A program made the position numbers and the translations under genes. From contig NZ_JAERUC010000004.1 in the NCBI RefSeq assembly GCF_016745505.1, positions 1 through 64,000 on the forward strand: DNA of 64,000 nt, read 5' to 3'. The DNA is from Streptomyces silvae (GTDB taxonomy: Bacteria; Actinomycetota; Actinomycetes; Streptomycetales; Streptomycetaceae). The notes under the pieces were generated by a model. It was not told the DNA's origin. It saw nothing but the letters and a program-made list of their open reading frames with translations, and did not search any database. This document shows, one piece after another, positions 9,226-16,889 of the stretch (the stretch's first letter is position 1; each line of letters begins with the position of its first letter).

Positions 9226-9259
9226 CGAAGGGCCCCACCGTTCGCGGTGGGGCCCTTCG
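9226..9259 (+). terminator. Terminator after tRNA-Ser
   Basis: CGAAGGGCCCCACCG, loop TTCG, CGGTGGGGCCCTTCG: a perfect 15-bp stem with a stable UUCG loop, 22 nt behind the tRNA. Nearly the same hairpin and flanks recur at 11929-11958. Confidence 0.9.
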
Positions 9260-9400
9260 GCGTTGGCGGGCCGGGTGCAGTCGCCGCCAGCGGGCCGTCG
9301 TGACGCACGGCCCCGGCTCCCAGGGCGGGCAGCCCAGCGCCGCAGAGGCGGCAGCCCGCTCGACAGGCAGGATCAGCGTGGGGTCCCCTGACCGTTGCGT
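9260..9400 (-). pseudogene. Decayed copy of the small Cys-pair gene found at 11.9-12.1 kb
   Basis: Read on the minus strand, this stretch contains ALGCPPWEPGPC and, further on, GPFDVLPG across the tRNA-Ser terminator. The intact gene at 11899-12132 reads VLGCPPWALGLC and RPFNVFPG across its own hairpin. The DNA also aligns (TTCGGCGTTGGCGGG, and CAGGGCGGGCAGCCCAGCGCCG versus CATGGCGGGCACCCCAGCACTG), with about 70 nt missing from the middle here. The CACC and MYCNVC part is lost. I infer a degraded paralogue. Boundaries are approximate. Confidence 0.55.
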
Positions 9401-9438
9401 CGGCATCCGCCGTGCACAGTCCGTCCGGATCCGGCAGG

Positions 9439-10107
9439 TCAGGAAGCGATGAGGCGGGTGGTGAAGCCGTCGTGGATGAGGGATTCGTACGCTCCAAGTA
9501 CGTCCTCCGGGACTGCCTGCTCGATGGCGAATCCAAGCTTCGGATACTCGACGACCCGCTGAAGATCGCCTACGAGCATGTCCAGGACGAGCTTCTCGTT
9601 GCCGATGGACTTCACGTAGTCGTCGAACTCCAGCGGCTCCGACGCGCAGAGGATCTCGACGTCGGGCCACAACTTGCGGGCGGTCGCGTACGACCGCCGC
9701 TCCATGTACGGCTTGGAGACCAGCAGCACCGTCGCCGGGGTGATGCCGGCAGCGGCAAGGACCCCTCTGGAGAGAGTGACGTTCTGCCCGGTGTTGCCGG
9801 CCTCCGGTTCCAGCAGGATCGCCTCGTCGGGGACGCCGAGGGCGATGGCGTGCTCCCGGAAGTGGACGGCCTCGCCGCGCGGAAAGACCTTGGCGGTGGT
9901 GGGGCTGTTGCCTCCGGTGAAGACCAGGGTCGGAAACAGCCCGGCCCGGTACAGCTCGGCGGAGTGGGTGGCAACGCCGAGGTCGTGGCTGCCCAGCCCG
10001 ATCGCCACGTCGACGGGCCGCAGCCGATGATGCATCTGGTGGTAGTTCCAGATCAGTGCCGCCCGGCGCCGCTGGTCTTCCGTGATCGCCTGCTGGTTGT
10101 CGCTCAC
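9439..10107 (-). CDS. YdcF/DUF218-family protein
   Basis: 222-aa soluble protein of the ElyC/SanA/YdcF fold. Visible family features are the first strand VAIGLGSHDLGV with the polar cluster that follows, LVFTGGNSP after a helix, the LLEPEAGNTGQN acidic/Asn segment, and VLLVSKPYMERRS. Family members bind nucleotides or S-adenosylmethionine or act in envelope metabolism; the substrate here is not predictable. I moved the start from 10125 to the GTG at 10107 because AGGGAGAG precedes it at good spacing. It is transcribed away from the unknown gene at 10460, so the 352-nt gap carries both promoters. Confidence 0.8.
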   Translation of the reverse strand: MSDNQQAITEDQRRRAALIWNYHQMHHRLRPVDVAIGLGSHDLGVATHSAELYRAGLFPTLVFTGGNSPTTAKVFPRGEAVHFREHAIALGVPDEAILLEPEAGNTGQNVTLSRGVLAAAGITPATVLLVSKPYMERRSYATARKLWPDVEILCASEPLEFDDYVKSIGNEKLVLDMLVGDLQRVVEYPKLGFAIEQAVPEDVLGAYESLIHDGFTTRLIAS

Positions 10108-10387
10108 GCGTCTCTCCCTGGTCACCGTCGCCGGCAGGCCCCTCGTACATGGCCTTCATCGCCTCGGCACTTCCCATACTCAGCCAGTGGGGACGTCTAG
10201 GCCCAGAGCGACGAGCGGGGGCGAATTCTGCCGCTCCTTCTGATCGAAGTCAGTACCCAAGTGGACACCCCCACAGCGGCTTCACCCTGTCCCGGCGGAG
10301 ATCCATCGACAGCCCCGCACCGTGGTACCGCATCAGCAGCTGTCCGGAGGGATGGCCGAATAGCGGTCTGCGCCCCCTCGTGCGCAC

Positions 10388-10418
10388 TTGATTGCGCTCC
10401 CTTGCCGGGTCCTACCGT
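10388..10418 (+). promoter_or_regulatory. Weak promoter candidate for the 10460 gene
   Basis: TTGATT at 10388 and TACCGT at 10413, separated by 19 nt, about 40 nt before the GTG start. The rest of the 10108-10459 gap shows no gene or clear repeat. Confidence 0.3.
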
Positions 10419-10459
10419 CCTTCAGCTCACGCCACACGGCATCGACGGAAGGGCAGCCG

Positions 10460-11818
10460 GTGAACAAGGACGAATCCAAAGCCGTCAGCGAGATCCTCCA
10501 CGAGCTGAGCAACACCTCGCACGTCCAGGTCCGCTCGTCCACCGAACTGGCCGTCCACGTCTCCGAAGCCGCAGAGGACGAGGACGAGAAGCGGATAGGC
10601 AAAGGGCAGGGACCGCTTCGTCGGCGCACCGACTACAGGGCTATCCGAAACGCGCCGCGATCACTGACCCTCACTCCCTGGCAGGTCATTCACGCCATCG
10701 GTCTCGGAGCAGCCTCGGCCCGTCAGGGCGCGGGACGGGGGCTGGCCGAGCACTGGGGGAGTTTGCGCTACAACCAAGCTCTGGAGGCCAACCAGGGCGA
10801 TTACCTGCGGCTGTCGTCCGAGGGACGCGATCTCCTGCGCTTCTACAAGGCCACCCAGTCCGGGGAGATCGGCACCGGCTTCGCCTCTCTGTTGGCCGAG
10901 AAGCTGGTCAGGACCAGGTACCCCGACCACTCTGTCTCCGTGATTCCGGCGGATGTCGCCCTGAAGGCCGGCTGGGCCCTCCGCAGCACCTCCGGTACGG
11001 GCGCCCGCCCGGAGCCGCTGCAGCGACGACCCCACTTCTTCGTCGAAGCCTGGCAACCAGGACAGCCGTCCAAGGTCATCCTGGTCTCCTCGAAGGGCAC
11101 GCACAGCAGCGTTCAGCAGGTGCACAAGCAGCTCAGCACTGCCAGTGCTCACGTGGAGTCCGTGCACATCGGGCCCTACGGCACTGTTCCTTACCTGCTC
11201 ATAGGGACAGAGATCCCCAAGAAGGAAAGCCTCGCCCTACATGTCCTGGAAGGGCCGGGCGCGACCGTCCTCCGCCCGTCCGGAGACGCAGAAGAAGCCG
11301 ATCCTGATCTCACCCTGGACCAGAGGAACCGCGTCGCCGACGTCGTGCGGTACGCCGAACGAGAACGCACGACCATCCCCGGATTCCAGTTACTGCCCGA
11401 ATCGTTCGCCTGGTTCAGCGTCGTGCTGGCGCGGACAGAGGCGGCCACGCTGACTGCCTTCACCGGAGGTGGCAAACCGACCGCCCAGTACCTGACCAAG
11501 GAGCAAGGGCAACGCCACTTCCAGCACGACGTGCACGCCAACACGGACAGGATGCGAGATGCGGAGCACCGCATCCACGACATCGACTTCCTCGGCACCG
11601 ACCACATCTACCGCCTCAATGGCACCCGTGTAGAGGCGTTCTCCGGGCTCAAGAAGAGCCTGTACACGCACCTCCACCACGGGCGCGTCAACGAATACCG
11701 ACGCGAAGTACACGCCCTTCGAGGCCAATGGCCGGACCGCAGTGCATCGGAGCAGTGGAGCGCGGTGTCCATCCGTGCCGACGGGACCGTGATAGCAATC
11801 CGTCTCCGGAAGGAGTGA
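10460..11818 (+). CDS. Unrecognised 452-aa protein with a TTA codon
   Basis: I do not recognise this protein. It is soluble and hydrophilic, with a charged N-terminus. The middle (HFFVEAWQPG, then KVILVSSKGTH, about residues 190-220) could be the acidic-strand and Lys-strand core of a PD-(D/E)XK nuclease, but this is only a visual resemblance. The C-terminal part contains a run of His/Asp residues. The GTG at 10460 is preceded by GGAAGGGC. A TTA leucine codon at 11390-11392 would make translation depend on the bldA tRNA if the host follows the Streptomyces rule. It is divergent from the YdcF-like gene, inside the tRNA-linked accessory block. Confidence 0.6.
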   Translation: MNKDESKAVSEILHELSNTSHVQVRSSTELAVHVSEAAEDEDEKRIGKGQGPLRRRTDYRAIRNAPRSLTLTPWQVIHAIGLGAASARQGAGRGLAEHWGSLRYNQALEANQGDYLRLSSEGRDLLRFYKATQSGEIGTGFASLLAEKLVRTRYPDHSVSVIPADVALKAGWALRSTSGTGARPEPLQRRPHFFVEAWQPGQPSKVILVSSKGTHSSVQQVHKQLSTASAHVESVHIGPYGTVPYLLIGTEIPKKESLALHVLEGPGATVLRPSGDAEEADPDLTLDQRNRVADVVRYAERERTTIPGFQLLPESFAWFSVVLARTEAATLTAFTGGGKPTAQYLTKEQGQRHFQHDVHANTDRMRDAEHRIHDIDFLGTDHIYRLNGTRVEAFSGLKKSLYTHLHHGRVNEYRREVHALRGQWPDRSASEQWSAVSIRADGTVIAIRLRKE

Positions 11819-11898
11819 CCGTACCGGCGGGGCCGTCCAGCTCCGATGTCGCAGTTGCTCTCGTTCGCTCTCGTCCGACGCGACTCGGGGGTGAGCTG

Positions 11899-12132
11899 CT
11901 ACCGCCCCCCCCGGCCGGGAAATACGTTGAAGGGCCTCACCGCGAGGTGGGGCCCTTCGGCGTTGGTGGGTGCAGTTGTGGGGCACCGCCCGTTGCGGCC
12001 GGCCCGGCACACGTTGCAGTACATGACCGCGTTCTGCCCGTACCGCCGCATCATCTGGGCGCAGCAGGCGCACAGCCCAAGCGCCCATGGCGGGCACCCC
12101 AGCACTGCGAAGGCTCCGACGGCCTCATTCAC
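11899..12132 (-). CDS. Small protein with CxxC pairs (last gene of radical SAM operon)
   Basis: 77 aa from the GTG at 12132, which overlaps the stop of the preceding gene (GTGAATGA), so translation is probably coupled. An LGCPPW segment is followed by a CACC pair and, 17 residues later, MYCNVC: two close Cys pairs that could bind zinc like a ribbon. The last 20 codons run through the hairpin at 11929-11958, so the true C-terminus may be shaped by sequence that also terminates transcription. A decayed copy lies at 9.3 kb. Function unknown. Confidence 0.5.
   Translation of the reverse strand: MNEAVGAFAVLGCPPWALGLCACCAQMMRRYGQNAVMYCNVCRAGRNGRCPTTAPTNAEGPHLAVRPFNVFPGRGGR
11929..11958. terminator. 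Hairpin repeated from behind tRNA-Ser
   Basis: GAAGGGCCTCACC, loop GCGA, GGTGGGGCCCTTC: a 13-bp stem with one G-T pair. The arms, the following TTCGGCGTTGG and the preceding AATACGT match the terminator at 9226-9259. It stands 110 nt after the stop of the + strand 452-aa gene and inside the 3' end of the convergent minus-strand operon, so it can terminate both. Confidence 0.7.
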
Positions 12133-12496
12133 GATTGAACAGGCCGCCCCGCGCGCGATGCCTTCCGACACGGCGTCCGCCAGGTTGCTCAGGCACGGGG
12201 GCCGTGCTCACCGGGGCCTGACGAGCCGGTTCATCGTGAAGGAGAAGGGATTGCCAGACCTGCTCCTGCAAAGCGCGGATGCACGGGCCGCAGGCGAACA
12301 TGGCTGCCTGGGCACCAGCCACACTCACGGGGCCGATCCATAGAACACGGGTCCACTGCTGTCCGCAGTAGAGCCAGCAGAATCCGTCCGTCCACGTATT
12401 GCCGTCGTCAGTGTCTGCTGCGGCGGGCAGACCGCTGCGGGCGAACTCGGCGATGCCGGGTATGACCCGAGGAGTCATGGCCAGTTCCACAAACAC
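12125..12496 (-). CDS. Small Cys/Trp-containing protein
   Basis: 123 aa from a GTG at 12496 (GAGGT upstream); an ATG at 12478 is the alternative. After a Pro/Ala N-terminus come FCWLYCGQQWTRVLWIGP and, 14 residues on, FACGPCIRAL: two CxxC-like pairs that could form a metal site. The C-terminal 40 residues are basic and low in complexity. It begins 16 nt after the CYTH gene stop and overlaps the next small gene, so I place it in the same operon. I do not recognise a named family. Confidence 0.5.
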   Translation of the reverse strand: MFVELAMTPRVIPGIAEFARSGLPAAADTDDGNTWTDGFCWLYCGQQWTRVLWIGPVSVAGAQAAMFACGPCIRALQEQVWQSLLLHDEPARQAPVSTAPVPEQPGGRRVGRHRARGGLFNRE

Positions 12497-12512
12497 AGCT
12501 CGGACCTCAAGA

Positions 12513-13100
12513 TCACTCGCTCGGGACAGATGTCCTGGACAGAACCTGCTTGTCGGCGTCGGCGAAGAGGAGTGTGGGTTCGGCCAGAATGTCCCTGCCG
12601 GCCTCGCTCTTGTAGATCTCGTCGACGCTGCCGAAACGTGCTTCCGCGTAGTCGAGGCCGAGCAGGGCGGCCGCCTGGCGCACCGATGCCTCGTCGGGTC
12701 CCTCGATCTCGACGAAAGTGGGGAGGTCAGGCCAGGTGTCGAAGTCGAAAGCGACCTCGCCGAGGCGCCATTCCTCGCGGTAGTTCTCCTGGTACCGGAC
12801 CTCGCGCATGCCGAGGCTGCGCAGGATCTCGGCCATGGCGTGCAGGTCCGTGACCTCGGTCTCGATCTCGGTGGTGCCGTTGATCGTGGTGGCGTCGGTG
12901 ACCTGCTTGAGGGTGAGCGTCGACCGGGTGCCCTCGTCCCGGAGCCGCACCCAGGCTCCTCCTTCGAGTGCGTCGTTCTCGAAGATCTTGCGGGTCAGGA
13001 GGGTGCGGGGGAACGCTTGCGTGGCACCCAGGGCGGCCAGCTGAGCCTGGAGGCCGACGACGTCGATGGCGAGGAACTTGGCCTCGTACTCGTGCTTCAC
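12513..13100 (-). CDS. CYTH-domain protein (class IV adenylate cyclase / triphosphatase type)
   Basis: 195 aa. The N-terminus has the EXEXK signature as EYEAK (residues 4-8), followed by basic and acidic tunnel residues: RLRDEG, TLKQV, EIETEV, and FVEIEGPDEASVRQAAALLGLDY, which is typical of CyaB-like proteins. These enzymes bind a triphosphate in an eight-stranded tunnel with Mg2+, acting on ATP, thiamine triphosphate or polyphosphate. Here it follows a P-loop kinase and a radical SAM gene, suggesting a role with a nucleotide or other phosphorylated metabolite rather than cAMP signalling; this is inference. Confidence 0.8.
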   Translation of the reverse strand: MKHEYEAKFLAIDVVGLQAQLAALGATQAFPRTLLTRKIFENDALEGGAWVRLRDEGTRSTLTLKQVTDATTINGTTEIETEVTDLHAMAEILRSLGMREVRYQENYREEWRLGEVAFDFDTWPDLPTFVEIEGPDEASVRQAAALLGLDYAEARFGSVDEIYKSEAGRDILAEPTLLFADADKQVLSRTSVPSE

Positions 13101-13116
13101 GGGTTCGTCCTTCGTA

Positions 13117-13764
13117 CTAGGAGGGGGTGCGGGCTGCGAGGAGCAGGCCCATACGGTGGGTGTGGTCCTGGGGCCGGCCGATGTGGGCTCGTTCAGTGAA
13201 CTCGTTCGTGCGCAGGGTCAGCAGGACGTCCCAGTCGCCGATGAAATGGCGTCTGAGCCTCTCGGGGGACGTGTAGTGCTCGATCAAGTGCTGGCGCCGG
13301 GTGACAGGCATCATGAACTCTGCGCCGTACAGGCCGCTCTGGCCGACAGCGGATTGCATGCGGGTGACGAAATCAGCGAGCGGGCGTCGATGGTTGGCAC
13401 TGTAATGCCAGGAACAGCTCGTCCAGATGGCATCGCAGGGCGTGCCCGAAGGCCCCCATTGGAGGAAGTCGTCCTCCACGATCCGCACGTGGTCGTGGAG
13501 CGATTCGAGCTTGAGGCGGTCGACGAGGCCCATCGCGTGGGCCCGGTTGTCACCCGGGAGGATGAACTCGCCACCGTGCAGGGAGAGAGGGTCGTGCTCT
13601 ACCGCGATCACCTGGTAGCCGGCCGCAGCCAGAGGCAGGACGAACTTTCCGTCGCTCGCCCCCACGACCATGACCGTGGCGTCAGGAGCGGCACGCTCCT
13701 TCAGTGCGGCGAGGAACTGGGGGAAGAACGTGAGGGTGTGCTCCCACAGGCTCTGTGTCTGCAC
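13117..13764 (-). CDS. SAM-dependent methyltransferase-like protein
   Basis: 215 aa with GTG start at 13764, supported by AAGGAG ten bases upstream. Motif I is VMVVGASDGKF (residues 31-41), with the acidic end of strand 2 in VIAVEHDP, and motif IV-like CDAIWTSCSWHY. This is a Rossmann methyltransferase, though the Cys/Trp/His after motif IV is not diagnostic of a substrate class. The gene starts inside the kinase gene (83-nt overlap). Confidence 0.7.
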   Translation of the reverse strand: MQTQSLWEHTLTFFPQFLAALKERAAPDATVMVVGASDGKFVLPLAAAGYQVIAVEHDPLSLHGGEFILPGDNRAHAMGLVDRLKLESLHDHVRIVEDDFLQWGPSGTPCDAIWTSCSWHYSANHRRPLADFVTRMQSAVGQSGLYGAEFMMPVTRRQHLIEHYTSPERLRRHFIGDWDVLLTLRTNEFTERAHIGRPQDHTHRMGLLLAARTPS

Positions 13765-14323
13765 GGTGGGGGGCTCCTTGCGTGTCGATGGACAAGATCG
13801 TCTGGAGGACCTCGTCGGGGCCCAGATGTGTGGTGTCCACGTGGTGCATCGGGAACTGGGCGTAGGCGTCGGAAACGCGGTCTGCCACCTCTTCCGCCAG
13901 GACGTCCCAGCGGGAGACCGGTTTGATGCGCTCGGCGAGCCGGCGCCCGCGCTCGCCTTTGCCGCACGTCAGTTGGTACGTCACCGGCTGGGGCAGGCTG
14001 GGTGGGAGCCTGACGCCGAGGCTGGATCCGAGTGCCTGGTGGTTGGCCAGGCAGCGGGCGAAGTAGCTCTCCACGACCACCGAGGTGCCCTCGGCAAGGA
14101 GACGCCGGATCTCATCGGTCACGGTGAACAGCGCGGACAAGTAGAAGCACATCCGGGCCTCGGTGTTTGCCTGCCGGTCCACCTCCCGGCGCAGAGGCTG
14201 GTAGAAGAGAGGCACGGTCGGGACCAGGGTGGCGCGGCGGGCCGCTGCCAGCATCGGAGCGATGGTCGACTTTCCCGTGCCGCGGAGCCCTTCGAGGCTC
14301 TCGAACAGTGGCCTGTCAGACAC
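13682..14323 (-). CDS. P-loop kinase, thymidylate-kinase-like
   Basis: 213 aa from GTG at 14323, which overlaps the radical SAM stop codon by eight bases. Residues 11-20 (EGLRGTGKST) are a Walker A of the nucleoside-monophosphate kinase type. An LxxFYQPLRREVDRQ segment, the SVVVESYFAR strand and a lid-like RGRRLAERIKPVSRWD follow. It probably phosphorylates a nucleotide or a small metabolite made in this operon. The C-terminus extends 83 nt into the methyltransferase gene. Confidence 0.7.
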   Translation of the reverse strand: MSDRPLFESLEGLRGTGKSTIAPMLAAARRATLVPTVPLFYQPLRREVDRQANTEARMCFYLSALFTVTDEIRRLLAEGTSVVVESYFARCLANHQALGSSLGVRLPPSLPQPVTYQLTCGKGERGRRLAERIKPVSRWDVLAEEVADRVSDAYAQFPMHHVDTTHLGPDEVLQTILSIDTQGAPHRADTEPVGAHPHVLPPVPRRTEGACRS

Positions 14324-15218
14324 GGGCGTACACCACGTCCGGTACCACGAGCGTGAGCTCGTCGGTGGGGGACGGCCGGTGGTCGATGTGGTCAGCCAGC
14401 TTGTCGTACCAGAAGGCGTGCGAGTCCTTGCCAACTGCCTTGCAGGACATTGTGAGCGCGCCGCGGGGGTCGGCCTCGATCCGCTCGATCTCGACGGGGC
14501 CGTCACCGGGAACGCAGGCGTTCGGGGCGCCGGCCTCGGAAAGGTCCTCGTCGACGATCACCTCGATCTCCAAGTCGGCCGCGTCGAGCCGGCCCCGAAG
14601 GCGGGTGTACGCCGCGGGATCGGTGATCAGGAGCTCCGGGTGAGCTGCGGCGTTGCCGACCGGCCGGAGACAGTGCAGTTTCAGCTGTTCCACGCCGTAG
14701 CCCTGGAGTACGCGAGCGAGCGGCAGCACCTCTTCGATGTTGCGTGAGGTGACCGTCATGGTGGCTCCGGTGCGGACACCGAGCGGCTGGGCAATTTCGA
14801 GGGCGCTCAGCGCGCTGCGGTAGCTTCCGAACTTGCGGATGTGGTCGTTGGTCGAGCCGATGCCCTCCAGCGATACCCGGAGCAGGTCCAGGTCGGGGGC
14901 GATCTCGGTCAGCCGGCGCTCGATCCGGTAGCCGTTGGTGCAGATCTCGACCCGCAGGCCCAGATCCCGCTTGGCGTACTGGACGACCTGGGTGAGGTCC
15001 CGGTAGACGAACGGTTCGCCGCCCAGCAGGGTGACGGCCTCGGTGCCGTACTGGTCGCGCATGAGGGTGAGGAGGTTGATCGCCTCGTCCGCGGTGAAGG
15101 CGTCGGCGTGCTGGAGCCGTTTGCCGTGGAAGCAGTGCAGGCATTCGAAGTTGCAGCGGTAGAGCAGCTGCAGGTACAGCATCCGGATTCTGCGGATCCC
15201 GGTGACTTCGCTGATCAC
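14316..15218 (-). CDS. Radical SAM protein, first gene of a six-gene operon
   Basis: 300 aa from GTG at 15218, preceded by AAGGAGA at six bases. The 4Fe-4S motif CNFECLHC has Cys at 22, 26 and 29. The GGEPF motif that contacts the SAM methionine amine follows near residue 68, and the barrel continues through ICTNGYRI and VSLEGIG. There are a few C-terminal Cys but no clear SPASM domain. It resembles MoaA/NirJ-like enzymes more than named families. The tight coupling with kinase, methyltransferase and CYTH genes suggests a small pathway on a phosphorylated substrate. Confidence 0.8.
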   Translation of the reverse strand: MISEVTGIRRIRMLYLQLLYRCNFECLHCFHGKRLQHADAFTADEAINLLTLMRDQYGTEAVTLLGGEPFVYRDLTQVVQYAKRDLGLRVEICTNGYRIERRLTEIAPDLDLLRVSLEGIGSTNDHIRKFGSYRSALSALEIAQPLGVRTGATMTVTSRNIEEVLPLARVLQGYGVEQLKLHCLRPVGNAAAHPELLITDPAAYTRLRGRLDAADLEIEVIVDEDLSEAGAPNACVPGDGPVEIERIEADPRGALTMSCKAVGKDSHAFWYDKLADHIDHRPSPTDELTLVVPDVVYARV

Positions 15219-15325
15219 GAGGGTCTCCTTCGGGCGTTTGCCTGGTGGGAGACCTGATATTGGCGGGACAGGTGCGGACCTCGTCACCGCGTATCGGGAC
15301 ACTCTGAGGACGTCCTGGGACGTTC

Positions 15326-16018
15326 TCAGGACGCCGCGAAAGTCTCCAGAATCCCGAGCACGCGAGCGGTGTCCATCAGGTCGGGCAGAACGGTCTGAGC
15401 ACCGGCAGCGGACAGCTCATCGGCGCTGTGGACGCCGGAGGAGACCGCGATGATCTCGGAGCCCGTGGCGATAGCGGCCTCAACGTCCCTGGGCGTATCG
15501 CCCACCAGCACGACGGGCACGACGCCCCGCGCACCTCGCAGCCGTTGGGCCCGCTCACGTGCGACAGCGACCAGGTCCGGCCGTTGGAGAGCATCAGCAC
15601 CATAGGCGCCAACTCGCAAATCAAGGAGGGGATCAAGACCGAACGCTGCCACCTTCACTCGGGCGTTGGCCGCGATATTGCCGGTGAGTACCGAGGAGAC
15701 CCAGGCATTGCGTACGGAGGCTTCCTTCAAGATGTCACGCACACCGGGCAATGCTGTTCCGCGCTCGCTGAGTTCGGACAGACGCGCCTCCCCTGCGGCG
15801 GCGAGAGCCTCCTCGACAGTGGCCCAGCCCGGCTCGGCCACACCGTTTCGATGGAACATGTCGCGCATGATCAGGCGGTCAGTACGGCCTTCTGTTCGCG
15901 CCGGCCCCATGGGCGCTCTCCCCGACAGTGCCGTGAAGGCAGCGGCGTAAATCTCCTTGCTGACCCCGGCGTTCTCGATCAGCGTGTGGTCGATGTCCCA
16001 CAGGACGATGAGCTCCAT
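15326..16018 (-). CDS. HAD-superfamily phosphatase
   Basis: 230 aa. Motif I is DIDHT (nucleophile D8, acid/base D10), motif II is the Thr of SSVLTGN, and motif IV is LVGDTPRDVEAA. The cap between motifs I and II is helical, so this is a subclass I hydrolase, like phosphoglycolate phosphatase. ATG at 16018 was chosen because the product then starts directly with the motif I strand. It lies 107 nt upstream of the radical SAM operon on the same strand and may supply its phosphatase step; this is inference. Confidence 0.85.
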   Translation of the reverse strand: MELIVLWDIDHTLIENAGVSKEIYAAAFTALSGRAPMGPARTEGRTDRLIMRDMFHRNGVAEPGWATVEEALAAAGEARLSELSERGTALPGVRDILKEASVRNAWVSSVLTGNIAANARVKVAAFGLDPLLDLRVGAYGADALQRPDLVAVARERAQRLRGARGVVPVVLVGDTPRDVEAAIATGSEIIAVSSGVHSADELSAAGAQTVLPDLMDTARVLGILETFAAS

Positions 16019-16106
16019 ACACCCAGCGTAAGCACCGTGCTCATGCCGTCGACCTGCCGCAGAACGTCCCGTAACGTCCTTGCCGCTCCCGTCCCTTTCA
16101 GCTTGT

Positions 16107-16889
16107 ATGACGCCTGTGAACGAGCGACTGCACTCCGTACTCGCCCAGCGCGGCATCCCACCCGAGTCCCTCGCCGAAATCTGCGAGGTGGACCCTAAAA
16201 CCGTTGGCCGATGGCTCGGCGGACGTGTTCCTCACGCTCGCCACCGATTCCGCGTCGCGCGGCACTTGCGGGTGGAGGAGCTGTTCCTTTGGCCGGCACC
16301 GGAGCGCAGTAGCCAACAGCAGTCCGCCGGGTCAGAACCGGAGTTGGTCACGACCTACCAGAACCGGGCGAGCGTCCCACGGGACACGTGGCTGTCGCTG
16401 CTCAAAGGCGCGCAGGAACAGATCGGTGTCCTCGTCTTCTCCGGCACCTTCTTCGCCCAGTCCAACCCCCACGTCGCGACGATGCTCGCCGAGCGGGCAT
16501 CGGACGGGGTGCGAGTGCGGCTCTGCTTCGGTGATTCGTACGGCCAGGCAGCAGCCATCCGGGGCCAAGAGGAGGGAATCGGCGACACCCTTGCCGCCAA
16601 GATCCGCGCCTCCCTCACCTACTACCGTCCCTTACTGCCCGAGGCAGGCTGCGAGGTGAGACTGCACGACACCACCCTCTACACCTCCATGTTCCGCTAC
16701 GACAACGACCTCCTGGTCAACCCGCACGTCTGGGGCCAGCCGGCCAGCGCCAACCCCATCCTCCATCTCAGGAGAGCTGGTACCTCGGGCTGGTTCGACA
16801 ACTACGCTCAGAGTTTCGAAGCTGTCTGGGCCACCGCACGGCCCTGGACACCGGACCAGGAGGGGCCCTCGCTACATGGGCAGGACTGA
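16107..16889 (+). CDS. XRE-type regulator with C-terminal DUF5919-like domain
   Basis: 260 aa. Residues 1-60 form a helix-turn-helix (LAEICEVDPKTVGRWLGG is the recognition region). The rest (SVPRDTWLSLLKGAQEQIGVLVFSGTFF, VRLCFGD, and a HDTTLYTSMFRYDNDLLVNPH segment) matches the sensor-like domain found in actinobacterial regulators that sit beside NUDIX genes. A TTA codon at 16632-16634 makes it a likely bldA target. It overlaps the NUDIX gene by 14 nt and is divergent from the HAD gene. Confidence 0.75.
   Translation: MTPVNERLHSVLAQRGIPPESLAEICEVDPKTVGRWLGGRVPHARHRFRVARHLRVEELFLWPAPERSSQQQSAGSEPELVTTYQNRASVPRDTWLSLLKGAQEQIGVLVFSGTFFAQSNPHVATMLAERASDGVRVRLCFGDSYGQAAAIRGQEEGIGDTLAAKIRASLTYYRPLLPEAGCEVRLHDTTLYTSMFRYDNDLLVNPHVWGQPASANPILHLRRAGTSGWFDNYAQSFEAVWATARPWTPDQEGPSLHGQD

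Noticed and set aside
9210..9536. Small minus-strand ORF behind tRNA-Ser as an intact gene
   Set aside because: Compared with the copy at 12 kb it has lost the central Cys pairs and about 70 nt, so it is listed as a decayed copy.
14316..15218. Radical SAM protein as a prokaryotic viperin (kinase neighbour and CNFECLHCFH motif look similar)
   Set aside because: Beyond the Cys motif the barrel reads like MoaA/NirJ-type enzymes, and the viperin-specific segments after the motif and around the GGEP strand are absent. A profile search could still overturn this.
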